In this document: piece by piece, positions 44,490 through 52,826 of the stretch
How positions within the stretch are numbered: the first letter of the stretch is position 1
Layout: the number at the start of each line of letters is the position of its first letter
Made by a program: the position numbers and the translations under genes
NCBI GenBank assembly: GCA_019550975.1
Contig: SDWH01000016.1
Coordinates: forward strand, 1-64,000
Direction: 5' to 3'
Length of the DNA: 64,000 nucleotides
From: Bacteroidales bacterium SW299
Lineage (GTDB): Bacteria; Bacteroidota; Bacteroidia; Bacteroidales; Bacteroidaceae
Notes under the pieces: model-generated
Told to the model about the DNA's origin: nothing
Database searches by the model: none
The model's input: only the letters and a program-made list of their open reading frames with translations

Positions 44490-46046
44490 TTAAAAAGTCA
44501 AGATGGGACGGCAGTGGCGGCCTGTTGTTGCCGATTGTGTACGGGCAACATAATTTGTTTCTCCGCTAACCGGAAAGAAGCGCATAAGTCCCAGTTCTGT
44601 CATATTAGTATGATAAGTACTTGACCAATAATAGTGGGTATTACCAGATTCAGCAGAAGTGTCCATAAGATCAGCTTCCCCATCTCCATTCAGAGCGGTC
44701 AATGCCTCAAGTACTTTGCTACTCTCTGCATTATAGGCCTCTCGCAGAGCCAGCAACTGTCCTAAAGCCGGAATGTACCAGCCACTGGTTTCAGTCAACG
44801 GAGCCTCAAGTTCATAGGCATCAACTGCATCCAATGCCGGAAGATCCACACCGCCGGCACCTGCCTTCCATGCCTGCGAATTGGCATAACCTTTTATTTC
44901 ATCACAAGTTGTTGTAGAAGCAGTAATGTTAGCAACGGCAACACCTGATACATTATTTAATCTTTCGGCCGAGAAAGCAGAAGAAGCACATTCCTTCAAG
45001 CCAATAACCCAGCCGTGAATTTCACCATCCGCAAAAGTCACATCCTCGTAGTTAGCGGGCAAATCACTGTCTATTGCACTTCCATCACCTGTTGCTGCGA
45101 ACACCACACCGACAACGGTCTTGTTCTCATCCAATGCAGAAGAATAACTTCCGTCGCTATAATAATAATCGCCCACTTGCGGAGCCGGAACCACCTCGCC
45201 CACGTTCGCCTCAAAGCTCAGATTATATTGCGTATTGGCATTCAGAAGCAGCCCATCGGTAGAAATGGAAGTCGCTCCTCCATCGCCAACCGTCATGGAA
45301 ATGCTTTCCGGAAGCCTGGTGCTTGTTCCGTCTGCAAACAGATAATTGCAGAACCACACGCCATCACCGGCAACCGCTCCGCTATAGTCCGGGAGATTTG
45401 CTCTCGTTTCGCTTACCGTTCCGTCCGTAATGTTCATTCCGTTATTGACAGCATAACCCGTGACCGCAATGTTTCCCGACACCTCCGAAGTCTTTTCTTT
45501 AAAGTTCACCTTCGCGAACGGACGCTTCAAAACCACCGTACCGCCCGTAACCTCAGCGGCAGTAAAATGTCCTGTGAAAGCATCGCAGGCATCGTTGTTA
45601 TAAAAGCTGTGTCCATCCGCCAACGTTGAAGAATAAGTTACGTCCGGAATACGCTGCGTGTCATAATACAAATCATCATAACGCCCATCGGCATTTGTGT
45701 CAGTGCCTGAAACAAAATCCGCCCAGAACGAGCATGTATACGTATCAGTAGCTGGAGTAAAAGTGAATGAGATGGTTCCTCCTGCATCAGCAAGAACCGT
45801 TTCCTGACGTACCGGTGTTTCTCCGTTACCCGACACATAAAGTATGCAACGCAACTGATGTCCGTCCGGAATAGCAGGAAGTGCACGCGACACAGCGTCA
45901 CTTTCCACTTCGCTCGGCAACTGCACCGATATCGTAACGGGCCGCCCTGCCTGAGGCGCACTGCCCTGCTCCATCAAATCTTCCTGGCTGCACGAGAACA
46001 GTCCTGTTCCCAAAGCCAGTGTCGAATATAAAAGTATTCTTTTCAT
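44490..46046 (-). CDS. Surface lipoprotein, Mfa-like N-half plus Lcl_C-like C-half (copy 2)
   Basis: A 518-residue paralogue (lipobox LFSC, then SQEDLMEQ). Shared N-half marks are HQLRCILYVSG, TCSFWADFV, YYDTQRIPDV, FYNNDACDAF and KRPFAKVNFKE. The C-half runs from QVGDYYYSDGSYS with GWYIPALGQLLALREAY, HYYWSSTYHTN and a terminal HCRPILTF. The linker between halves is shorter than in copies 3 and 4. The signal peptide and acidic residues after Cys suggest export to the cell surface. It lies between copy 1 (186-base repeat-filled gap) and copy 3. Confidence 0.85.
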   Translation of the reverse strand: MKRILLYSTLALGTGLFSCSQEDLMEQGSAPQAGRPVTISVQLPSEVESDAVSRALPAIPDGHQLRCILYVSGNGETPVRQETVLADAGGTISFTFTPATDTYTCSFWADFVSGTDTNADGRYDDLYYDTQRIPDVTYSSTLADGHSFYNNDACDAFTGHFTAAEVTGGTVVLKRPFAKVNFKEKTSEVSGNIAVTGYAVNNGMNITDGTVSETRANLPDYSGAVAGDGVWFCNYLFADGTSTRLPESISMTVGDGGATSISTDGLLLNANTQYNLSFEANVGEVVPAPQVGDYYYSDGSYSSALDENKTVVGVVFAATGDGSAIDSDLPANYEDVTFADGEIHGWVIGLKECASSAFSAERLNNVSGVAVANITASTTTCDEIKGYANSQAWKAGAGGVDLPALDAVDAYELEAPLTETSGWYIPALGQLLALREAYNAESSKVLEALTALNGDGEADLMDTSAESGNTHYYWSSTYHTNMTELGLMRFFPVSGETNYVARTQSATTGRHCRPILTF

Positions 46047-46061
46047 GGTTCGTTATTGTTT

Positions 46062-46220
46062 AAGGCCCCCTCAACTCCTCCCGAAGGGGAGCTTACTGAG
46101 CTTGTTCTTTAAGCCTCCACTTCGGGGGAGGTTTGGAAGGGCCTCGGGTTTGTTTTTAATTTTAATTATTTGTTTATTATGTTTTCTCTGAAGCCTCCCC
46201 TTCGGGGGAGGTTTGGAGGG
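46062..46220. repeat. CCTCCCC-type intergenic repeats between lipoprotein genes
   Basis: Three hairpin-type units: CTCAACTCCTCCCGAAGGGGAG, GCCTCCACTTCGGGGGAGG and GCCTCCCCTTCGGGGGAGG-TTTGGAGGG. Same family as at 32569-32670. They fill the gap between copies 1 and 2 of the lipoprotein array and may reduce or tune read-through into copies 2-4. Confidence 0.75.
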
Positions 46221-46232
46221 CCGCTAAAGGGC

Positions 46233-47798
46233 TTAGAATGTCAGTATCGGACGGCAACGCTTACCGGAAGTACCTCCATGCGAATTTATAAATCCATCTG
46301 TTACAGCAGGATCAAATGTTATAGTCCGGACATAATACACGGAATTTGAAGTTCTCCCCGTACTTGACCAATAATAATTGCCCGTACCGGATTCCGTCAC
46401 GATAAGGTCTGCCTTCGAATCGTCATCCGCCAAAACCTGCAGCGCATTCTTTACTGCATTGTTCTCAGCACCGTAAACAGTACGTAAAGCCGTCAACTGT
46501 CCGATTGCAGGAATATACCAGCCGGAAGTACCTGACTCTGGAAGCGGGGCATCGAAATCCTCTGCATAAGTGCTTAATTGATTCAGTGCCACATATTCAA
46601 CGCCTTCGGCAAGCACATTGTCTGGCCATGCTTTGCAGTTCGCATACCCTTTGATGTCATCCTCGGCAGTTCCTACTCCTGCAACGCCAGTCAAAGCACT
46701 GCCTGCAGTGTTTGTAATGAACTGAGGTGTGCTCATCTCTTTCAGAGAAACAACCCATCCATGAACCACACCGTCCTCGAAAGTCACGCCTTCATAGTTG
46801 GCCACATCATCGGCAGCAGCGGCTCCGTCACCCTCTACTGTAGCAAATACGACACCGACCGGAGTTTTTCCGGGCACCAGATAGTTGGCCCATGTTCCGT
46901 CACTGTAATAGTAGTCACCCACTCTCGGAGCATCCGGATCGGAAAAGCCTACATCCACCGTTATACTGATACCGGCATCCGCCCAGTTAAAGTGCGCATT
47001 TACCGTCTTGTCTGCCTCCAGCACCATATTGTCCGTTTCGATACTCTTTGTAACGCCGTCTGCCGTCATGGAGATTGCTCCTCCCGGAAGAGCGGAACTT
47101 CCGGAAGCGGAGGCAAACAGGTAATTGGAGAACCATACCCGGTTAGCTCTATCCGCCACTCCACCGGCATAACTGATTGTACCCGTTCCATCCGGAGTTC
47201 CGCTTTGTATGTCAAACCTGTTGAATACTTCATAACTGACCTCTATGTTTCCTGAAACAGCAATCGCATCCTCATTGGAATAAGTAACTTTCGCAAACGG
47301 ACGCTTCAAGGTGAGCACCGTTCCCTCACCGGCTGCAACATGACCATAGAAAGCATCGCACGCATCGTTGTTGAACAAGCTTCCGTCTGTCATCCGGCCG
47401 GCTACATAAGCGATTGTCGGCATACTTTGCGTATCATAGTACAGATCGGCATAACGTCCGTTCTCGTCAGGCTCGGCATCCGCTTCAATGAAATCCGCCC
47501 ACACATACAGTTCAGCGCCGACAGGAACATCAGTAAAGTAGAACTTGTTGTTCACAGACTCCGACTCCACCATCTCGTAGCGGTTTTCTCCGCTCACAAG
47601 AATGCAGCGAAGCTGATAACCTTCCGGCGTTTCCGGAAATGGCGCCGATGTTCCGTCCGTCGGTGTCCCTCCTTCAGGAAGCTCCACTTCCACCGTACCG
47701 GAGTTCCCGCCAGGAGATTCCCAGTCGAGATCTTTCGTTGTGCATGACGAAAGTCCCGCACCCAGAACCAGCATCACATATAAAAATAGTTTCTTCAT
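46233..47798 (-). CDS. Surface lipoprotein, Mfa-like N-half plus Lcl_C-like C-half (copy 1)
   Basis: A 521-residue paralogue starting at the ATG at 47798, which gives a clean lipoprotein signal (lipobox LSSC, then TTKDLDWE). The N-half has YQLRCILVSG, LYVWADFIE, YYDTQSMPTI, FNNDACDAF and KRPFAKVTYSN. The C-half starts RVGDYYYSDGTWA and includes GWYIPAIGQLTALRTVY, NYYWSSTGRTS and a terminal RCRPILTF. The wording of the shared motifs makes clear that all four genes arose by tandem duplication. It is first in the array, 22 bases after the Mfa-like lipoprotein at 47821-48897, so it is in the same transcript. Confidence 0.85.
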   Translation of the reverse strand: MKKLFLYVMLVLGAGLSSCTTKDLDWESPGGNSGTVEVELPEGGTPTDGTSAPFPETPEGYQLRCILVSGENRYEMVESESVNNKFYFTDVPVGAELYVWADFIEADAEPDENGRYADLYYDTQSMPTIAYVAGRMTDGSLFNNDACDAFYGHVAAGEGTVLTLKRPFAKVTYSNEDAIAVSGNIEVSYEVFNRFDIQSGTPDGTGTISYAGGVADRANRVWFSNYLFASASGSSALPGGAISMTADGVTKSIETDNMVLEADKTVNAHFNWADAGISITVDVGFSDPDAPRVGDYYYSDGTWANYLVPGKTPVGVVFATVEGDGAAAADDVANYEGVTFEDGVVHGWVVSLKEMSTPQFITNTAGSALTGVAGVGTAEDDIKGYANCKAWPDNVLAEGVEYVALNQLSTYAEDFDAPLPESGTSGWYIPAIGQLTALRTVYGAENNAVKNALQVLADDDSKADLIVTESGTGNYYWSSTGRTSNSVYYVRTITFDPAVTDGFINSHGGTSGKRCRPILTF

Positions 47799-47820
47799 GG
47801 CAATCTCATTTAACAGATTA

Positions 47821-48897
47821 TCAATTGTCCAGATCCACATCTATTTCATCATCGAAATCCGGATCAAACCCAATGCCGCCATTCGGATCCGTAGTCAGGA
47901 AAGGAGCACGAATTACAGTGTTCACTCCACGCTTGCACTGAAGGCGGAATGAATATCTGGCATATTCCACATTCGTATCTTCGGCATTCACTACCCTCAA
48001 TGTCACAGGAACAGAAAAGGTTTCGTCCGGATCGATAAGAATATAGTCGAACAGCAGCGAATATTCGCCTCCTGCATTCTCCAAAGCTGTTTTTCTGAGT
48101 GAGGCATTGAAAGACATTCCGTCGAAAGCATGGCGGGTCACATCAGACAGCACATCATAACCGACCGGCATGCTTCCGTCATAATCAAGGTATACGCGGA
48201 ATGCCGAGCCGCCTTCAGGATCGGTGACAGAAGCCACATTTTCCAAAGCCAGAAAATCGGCCACGTCTGTCGCCACCAGTTCAAAACGGCCTGCGGGACG
48301 CGCCAGTTCCATGCTTACCGGCACTTTCGCACCCCACTCGTCACGATAACGTGTCAGATCCAGGTCCTGACACCCGTAGAACGCATCCTCGAAACGGTTG
48401 TTTCCGACATAGCTTTTGCTTTTCGGCTTCATCACAGTGGTGAAATCAAATGTATTGTAGCAGGAATCCGTTTCCGCAATTTCATCGGTATCAAAATCCC
48501 CGTAATAATCCACCCATACCGCCAGGCGGTAGTCGCGTGCATGCAAGGGAACGGACACTCTCGTCTGAAAACGGTTAGTGAGCGGAAGATCTTCATAAAC
48601 GATAACCCGTTCTGCCAAAGCAGTGCCTTCGTATGCCGCTATGGTAATTCGGTGAAGCGCATCCGGATAATTGGCCGCATTCACATACAGATTGTTTACG
48701 CTCGCATCCTCCGAATCGGGAAGGTTCAGGTCCAGCGAAATTTCCGCTTCCACAGTAACCGATGTAGGGTCAACTCCCACTTCACCGTCAGCCGTTTCTT
48801 CCGGAAATTCCGAAAGACAACCGGTCGCCAGCACGGGAAGCAATGCCATCATGCTCCACCGCGCAAGTTTGTTCTTATATGTCATAATCTTTTTCAT
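47821..48897 (-). CDS. Mfa2/FimB-like lipoprotein (DUF6562-type)
   Basis: A 358-residue lipoprotein (signal with LATGC, Cys ~27) without the Lcl_C-like half. Features LHRITIAAYEG, DYRLAVWVDYYGD, NRFEDAFYGCQDL and VSMELARPAGRFELVATD parallel the N-halves of the four paralogues and resemble the FimB/Mfa2 anchor-type proteins of Bacteroidales fimbriae. The C-terminus is a very acidic Asp-rich tail. In fimbrial loci the FimB/Mfa2 protein anchors the fibre to the outer membrane; here no clear polymerising FimA/Mfa1 stalk protein is adjacent, so an anchor or assembly-partner role for the array is speculation. It lies between DUF3575 (19 bases) and copy 1 (22 bases). Confidence 0.82.
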   Translation of the reverse strand: MKKIMTYKNKLARWSMMALLPVLATGCLSEFPEETADGEVGVDPTSVTVEAEISLDLNLPDSEDASVNNLYVNAANYPDALHRITIAAYEGTALAERVIVYEDLPLTNRFQTRVSVPLHARDYRLAVWVDYYGDFDTDEIAETDSCYNTFDFTTVMKPKSKSYVGNNRFEDAFYGCQDLDLTRYRDEWGAKVPVSMELARPAGRFELVATDVADFLALENVASVTDPEGGSAFRVYLDYDGSMPVGYDVLSDVTRHAFDGMSFNASLRKTALENAGGEYSLLFDYILIDPDETFSVPVTLRVVNAEDTNVEYARYSFRLQCKRGVNTVIRAPFLTTDPNGGIGFDPDFDDEIDVDLDN

Positions 48898-48916
48898 GAT
48901 ACTTTATTCTTCTTTC

Positions 48917-49678
48917 TTAGAAACGATAAACCAATGACGCGCCAATACGGGTAATTCCCCAATAGTTATAGGACTTCTTTCCTATCTGCGCACCGTTGTC
49001 GATATTGTAATACTGATTATATTTCATATTGGCGTACCCTGCTCCAATAAGGAACTCTGCTCCCCAATGCTCGGAAAAAGGAAGCGAATAACCGTAAGTG
49101 AAGCCGGCTCCCAGCACCGGACGCTCCGTAGACTGAAAACGGTCGTCTTTCCATTTCACATTGAATGCACCGACATGAGCATGAACACCAACGAAATGTC
49201 CTTTGCCCACACCTTTCATCCACCAGCGGGCTTCGGGCTGGAAAAGCACCAGACGAACACCGTGCTCCTGCTCAATATCCCAAAGGCTCCAGTTGAAAGG
49301 AAGCTCCAAAGACACATGCTCATGAAGCTGCACTTCGGCAGAAAGGTTCATGATCGCTCCTGCCCAATAAACCGCATTTGTCTTGACCGCCACATAACGT
49401 GAAGACGGGTCGAATGTTTGTTTCTTAACGGCCTTTCTGACTTCGCCGCCCTTCTTGCCTGTTTGAGGCTTTGTCGTTTCCACTTTCTTTTCTGCCGGAC
49501 GTCCTCCCTGTGCCTGGGCACCCAGCCTTGTCTTCGTACCTTTCGGTTTATGAGGTACCTGCAATGATTCAGTCCCGTTTTCCGAGCTGCCGGCCGAAGG
49601 CAGAGATTCTGCCAGAATTGTCTCACCGAAGAAAGACATGCACAAAAGCAGACCGACTATCATATATTTCCTTTTCAT
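48917..49678 (-). CDS. DUF3575 outer-membrane protein
   Basis: A 253-residue exported protein. It has a signal peptide (about 1-22), a low-complexity Lys/Gly/Glu-rich linker (about 30-90), then a DUF3575 domain (about 95-253) with VAVKTNAVYWAGAIMNLSAEVQLHEHVSLELPF, the WWMKGVGKGHFVGVHAH region and a C-terminal IGASLVYRF, consistent with a small outer-membrane beta-barrel. DUF3575 proteins typically occur as the first gene of Mfa/FimA-type fimbrial operons in Bacteroidales, where they are thought to help assembly. Here it lies 41 bases after the sulfatase, linking the lipoprotein block to the susCD transcript. I chose the ATG at 49678 for its proper signal peptide. Confidence 0.88.
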   Translation of the reverse strand: MKRKYMIVGLLLCMSFFGETILAESLPSAGSSENGTESLQVPHKPKGTKTRLGAQAQGGRPAEKKVETTKPQTGKKGGEVRKAVKKQTFDPSSRYVAVKTNAVYWAGAIMNLSAEVQLHEHVSLELPFNWSLWDIEQEHGVRLVLFQPEARWWMKGVGKGHFVGVHAHVGAFNVKWKDDRFQSTERPVLGAGFTYGYSLPFSEHWGAEFLIGAGYANMKYNQYYNIDNGAQIGKKSYNYWGITRIGASLVYRF

Positions 49679-49719
49679 AATGCTTGATTGTTTTCTATAC
49701 ATTCTTTTTCACTTTGTTT

Positions 49720-51087
49720 TCATTCCGGTATATACCGCAAATCAGGAGTCTTTCCGTTTACAGGATGATTCTTCATCCACTCTTCCAGCAAAGCACGGTG
49801 TTGCTTCACTACATCTCTGTATTTCTGCTCTACAGCCAGGTTGCGCATTTCTCCACGGTCGGATTTCATGTCGAAAAGCTGTTCGCGATAAAGCCCCATA
49901 TTGTACAATACATATTTATAGTCTGCCGTACGCACCATCCATCCGACAGTTCCTCCTCCGGTTTCGGTGAAAGCCGTTTCGCTCACGATATATAGCTGTC
50001 CGGGAGCCGCTGCGTCACCTTTCTCTACTATCGGACGGATGCTCACTCCCTTCCGTCCGGCAGGAACTTTCGCTCCGCCCCAGTCGCATACGCTCGGCAT
50101 AAGGTCCACTCCAGCATTCACCAGCTGGGGAAGCACCTTTCCGGCATTCTTTCCTCCGGGAAGGCAGACAATGAACGGCACATTCGCCACCTCTTCATAA
50201 AGCGCCGTCTTCTGGTTCCACTGGTGCGCGCCTTGTCCGTCCCCATGATCGCTTGCGAAAATGACAACCGTATTCTTCCAAAGATTCTGACGGTCTATCT
50301 CGTCTACAATCTTTCCGATTTCCGCATCCACCGTTTCCACCAGACGACAGTAGGCATTGCGGTAACGCCGCCAGTCGTCGGGCGTATAGCTCCGTGTCGG
50401 ATGGAGGCGGTATTTCAACGATTTCTCGAACGCCAGCGCGTCGGCATCGTAGGGAGCAACTGCATAATTGGCCGGAAGACTCGGACAATCCTCTATGTCA
50501 GCCGGCTCTTCAATCGCAGCGTAAGGCATTTTCTGCTTGCGCGCATACTCACAGATGTTGTGGGGATTGTCAAACGAAGCCACAAGGAAAAATGGCTTGT
50601 CCTGTTTGCGGCGCAGGAATTCCACGCACGCTTCCGCAAGTCCATAATCATTATGCTCATGCAGACGCTCGAATCCGAAGGCGTGTTCCGACGGAAGGGA
50701 ATTGGTATGCACGTGCCATTTCCCGGCGTACGCGCAGTTATATCCTGCCTCGCTCATCAGCGTACCCAAGGTCTGCGTGCGCAGCGAATCGGGAAGCGGA
50801 GTGCCGTTTGCACATAATCCCACCATACCCGGCATATAGCCGGTGAACATGGACGAACGCGACGGACCGCTCAAAGGCATCGAACAATAGGCATTCTCGA
50901 AACGCACCCCATGTGCGGCAAGCCTGTCCATGTTAGGTGTCCGCAAGTCTGTATTGCCCGCGCAGCTCATAGCCGTGGCTGACTGCTGGTCCGTCATTAT
51001 ATAAATAATGTTCGGACGATCCTGAGCCATTGCAGCCATCGGCACAAGCGCACTGCAAAACAACGCGGATGTCAAATTCCTTTTCAT
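49720..51087 (-). CDS. S1-type sulfatase, Ser-type active site
   Basis: A 455-residue exported sulfatase (signal peptide ~1-21). The formylglycine precursor is Ser73 in PLSGPSRSSMFTG, the S-x-P-S-R form; it must be converted by a radical-SAM anaerobic sulfatase-maturating enzyme, not encoded in the window. Metal-site and substrate regions include RPNIIYIMTDQQ, FASDHGDGQGAHQWNQKTALYEE and a late GGTVGWMVRT. It removes a sulfate ester from the glycan fragments; the position (for example 2-O or 6-O) cannot be told from sequence alone. It is the only sulfatase in the locus, 5 bases after susD. Confidence 0.93.
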   Translation of the reverse strand: MKRNLTSALFCSALVPMAAMAQDRPNIIYIMTDQQSATAMSCAGNTDLRTPNMDRLAAHGVRFENAYCSMPLSGPSRSSMFTGYMPGMVGLCANGTPLPDSLRTQTLGTLMSEAGYNCAYAGKWHVHTNSLPSEHAFGFERLHEHNDYGLAEACVEFLRRKQDKPFFLVASFDNPHNICEYARKQKMPYAAIEEPADIEDCPSLPANYAVAPYDADALAFEKSLKYRLHPTRSYTPDDWRRYRNAYCRLVETVDAEIGKIVDEIDRQNLWKNTVVIFASDHGDGQGAHQWNQKTALYEEVANVPFIVCLPGGKNAGKVLPQLVNAGVDLMPSVCDWGGAKVPAGRKGVSIRPIVEKGDAAAPGQLYIVSETAFTETGGGTVGWMVRTADYKYVLYNMGLYREQLFDMKSDRGEMRNLAVEQKYRDVVKQHRALLEEWMKNHPVNGKTPDLRYIPE

Positions 51088-51092
51088 GTTTT

Positions 51093-52814
51093 TCAGTAAT
51101 TAGGGTTATTTTTATTTTCAAGCAAGGGATTAGCCTGTATCTCATCCAACGGAATCGGGAAAAGCTCATGCTTGCCAGTCTGGAAATTGTCGCCGGCTAC
51201 GTAAGGCCTGTTCGTTCCTGCCGTGTTCGCATGCGTATTGTTTCCCGTCATCACCAACGCCTCTTCCAAGATGCCCCAACGAATCAAGTCATACTTGCGC
51301 ATACCCTCGAAGGCCAGTTCAAAAGCGCGTTCCCAATAAAGGGCTGCACGAAAATCATCTTGTGCCGTACCTCCATTGAAGAAAGGAAGCTCCAACAAGT
51401 TAGGCTGGCAATTGCGGTATTCCTGCAATGAATTGACCTGCGTTGCCTGCGCACGCTCACGCACCCGGTTCAGCAAAGTCCATGCCGTAGAAGTTTCTCC
51501 CAATTCATTATATGCCTCTGCAGCCATCAATACCACATCAGCATAGCGCAACATGCAATAGTTGACATCGGTTATGTTCGGCTCCTTGTATCCTATCGGC
51601 ATCCATTCACGGCGCCATTTGCCGGGATACCAACTGCGCACGTCCGTTACTTCCTCCTTCACATGATTGTAGACATCACTGTCCCACGTGTAATTATAAG
51701 TACATACCATTACATCGCGGCGGTTATCACCTTCTTCAAAGAAGTCCCTCCATTCAGGAACCACACGGTACATCGCATTGGCACGTCCCATAAAGTCACT
51801 TGTTTCCGTCGTATTGATTCCCGGCGCATCCACACGCGGACCGTTATAAGTACCCCAATAGCCTCTGGCACCCGTACTTCCGTCCACTGTATAGAAGGCT
51901 ACTTCAAAAAGACTTTCCCTGGAATTGAGCGTTCCATAAGAGAACGTCCGGAACAATGCTTCATAGTTTCCAATCGTATGGTCGTCATCAAACCCGTTGG
52001 AAACTCCGTTATCGGTAGTATAAAGTCCGTGATAACCGTTTGCTTCAAAAGCTTCCCATTCTTCCGTAACGGCGGTAAAATACTCCTGGCGCAGATTATC
52101 TTCGGGACGCTGCAACGTTCCGTCCATCTGCAAGCTGTAACCGGCACGCTGCAAGAGCACACGCATCTTCAACGCACGCGCAGAAGCTTGTGTTGCCCTT
52201 TCGGGAGAACTGCTTGAAGTGGCCCAGTCCATACCTTCTTCCGCATCGGTCAAATCCTCTATAATCTGGTCATAAATGTCCTCGCGAGAAGTACGGGGCA
52301 AATACGCTTCCTCATAAGAATTGGTCGGAGTAGTCTTATAAGGCACATCTCCCCAATAAAGCACCAGATTGAAAGAAAACAGCGCACGCAGGAACTTGGC
52401 TTCCGCAACCAGTTCATGAAGGTTTTCATTGCTTTCATATTCGTCCATCGCCTCGATTCCGGCAATCATATAATTTGCACGCTCAAGTCCCTGATAGGTG
52501 TATGTCCACGCATTCTCCACATACCTGTTGGAGGTAGTTATCGTATAGGCGGAAATATCGCGCCTTCCACTGTCAGAGTTACCTGTACTGGCATACCACG
52601 TATCATCAGAAGCAAAGAAAGCCATAGCATAATCACCATACAATGAAGGCAATACGTTATATATACCCAATATGCCCATCTCTACATTGTCGGGATCAGA
52701 GAAGAATTCGTCTTCCGTATAATATGAGTTCGGCTTTTCCGTCAGCTTGTCTTCACAAGATACAAGCGACATACATCCAGCCATAAGCACCACTATATTT
52801 TTCAAATATTTCAT
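51093..52814 (-). CDS. SusD/RagB-family glycan-binding lipoprotein
   Basis: A 573-residue surface lipoprotein (lipobox LVSC, Cys ~20, then EDKLTEKP). SusD family marks are present: the N-terminal YYTEDEFFSDPDNVEMGILGIYN, TPR-like helices with AEAKFLRALFSFNLVLYWGDVPY, and the C-terminal RYADVVLMAAEAYNELG, LLNRVRERA, WERAFELAFEGMRKYDLIRWG and FPIPLDEIQANP. It forms the lid of the SusC transporter and captures oligosaccharides. It follows susC by 12 bases. Confidence 0.96.
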   Translation of the reverse strand: MKYLKNIVVLMAGCMSLVSCEDKLTEKPNSYYTEDEFFSDPDNVEMGILGIYNVLPSLYGDYAMAFFASDDTWYASTGNSDSGRRDISAYTITTSNRYVENAWTYTYQGLERANYMIAGIEAMDEYESNENLHELVAEAKFLRALFSFNLVLYWGDVPYKTTPTNSYEEAYLPRTSREDIYDQIIEDLTDAEEGMDWATSSSSPERATQASARALKMRVLLQRAGYSLQMDGTLQRPEDNLRQEYFTAVTEEWEAFEANGYHGLYTTDNGVSNGFDDDHTIGNYEALFRTFSYGTLNSRESLFEVAFYTVDGSTGARGYWGTYNGPRVDAPGINTTETSDFMGRANAMYRVVPEWRDFFEEGDNRRDVMVCTYNYTWDSDVYNHVKEEVTDVRSWYPGKWRREWMPIGYKEPNITDVNYCMLRYADVVLMAAEAYNELGETSTAWTLLNRVRERAQATQVNSLQEYRNCQPNLLELPFFNGGTAQDDFRAALYWERAFELAFEGMRKYDLIRWGILEEALVMTGNNTHANTAGTNRPYVAGDNFQTGKHELFPIPLDEIQANPLLENKNNPNY

Positions 52815-52826
52815 AATACTGATCCA

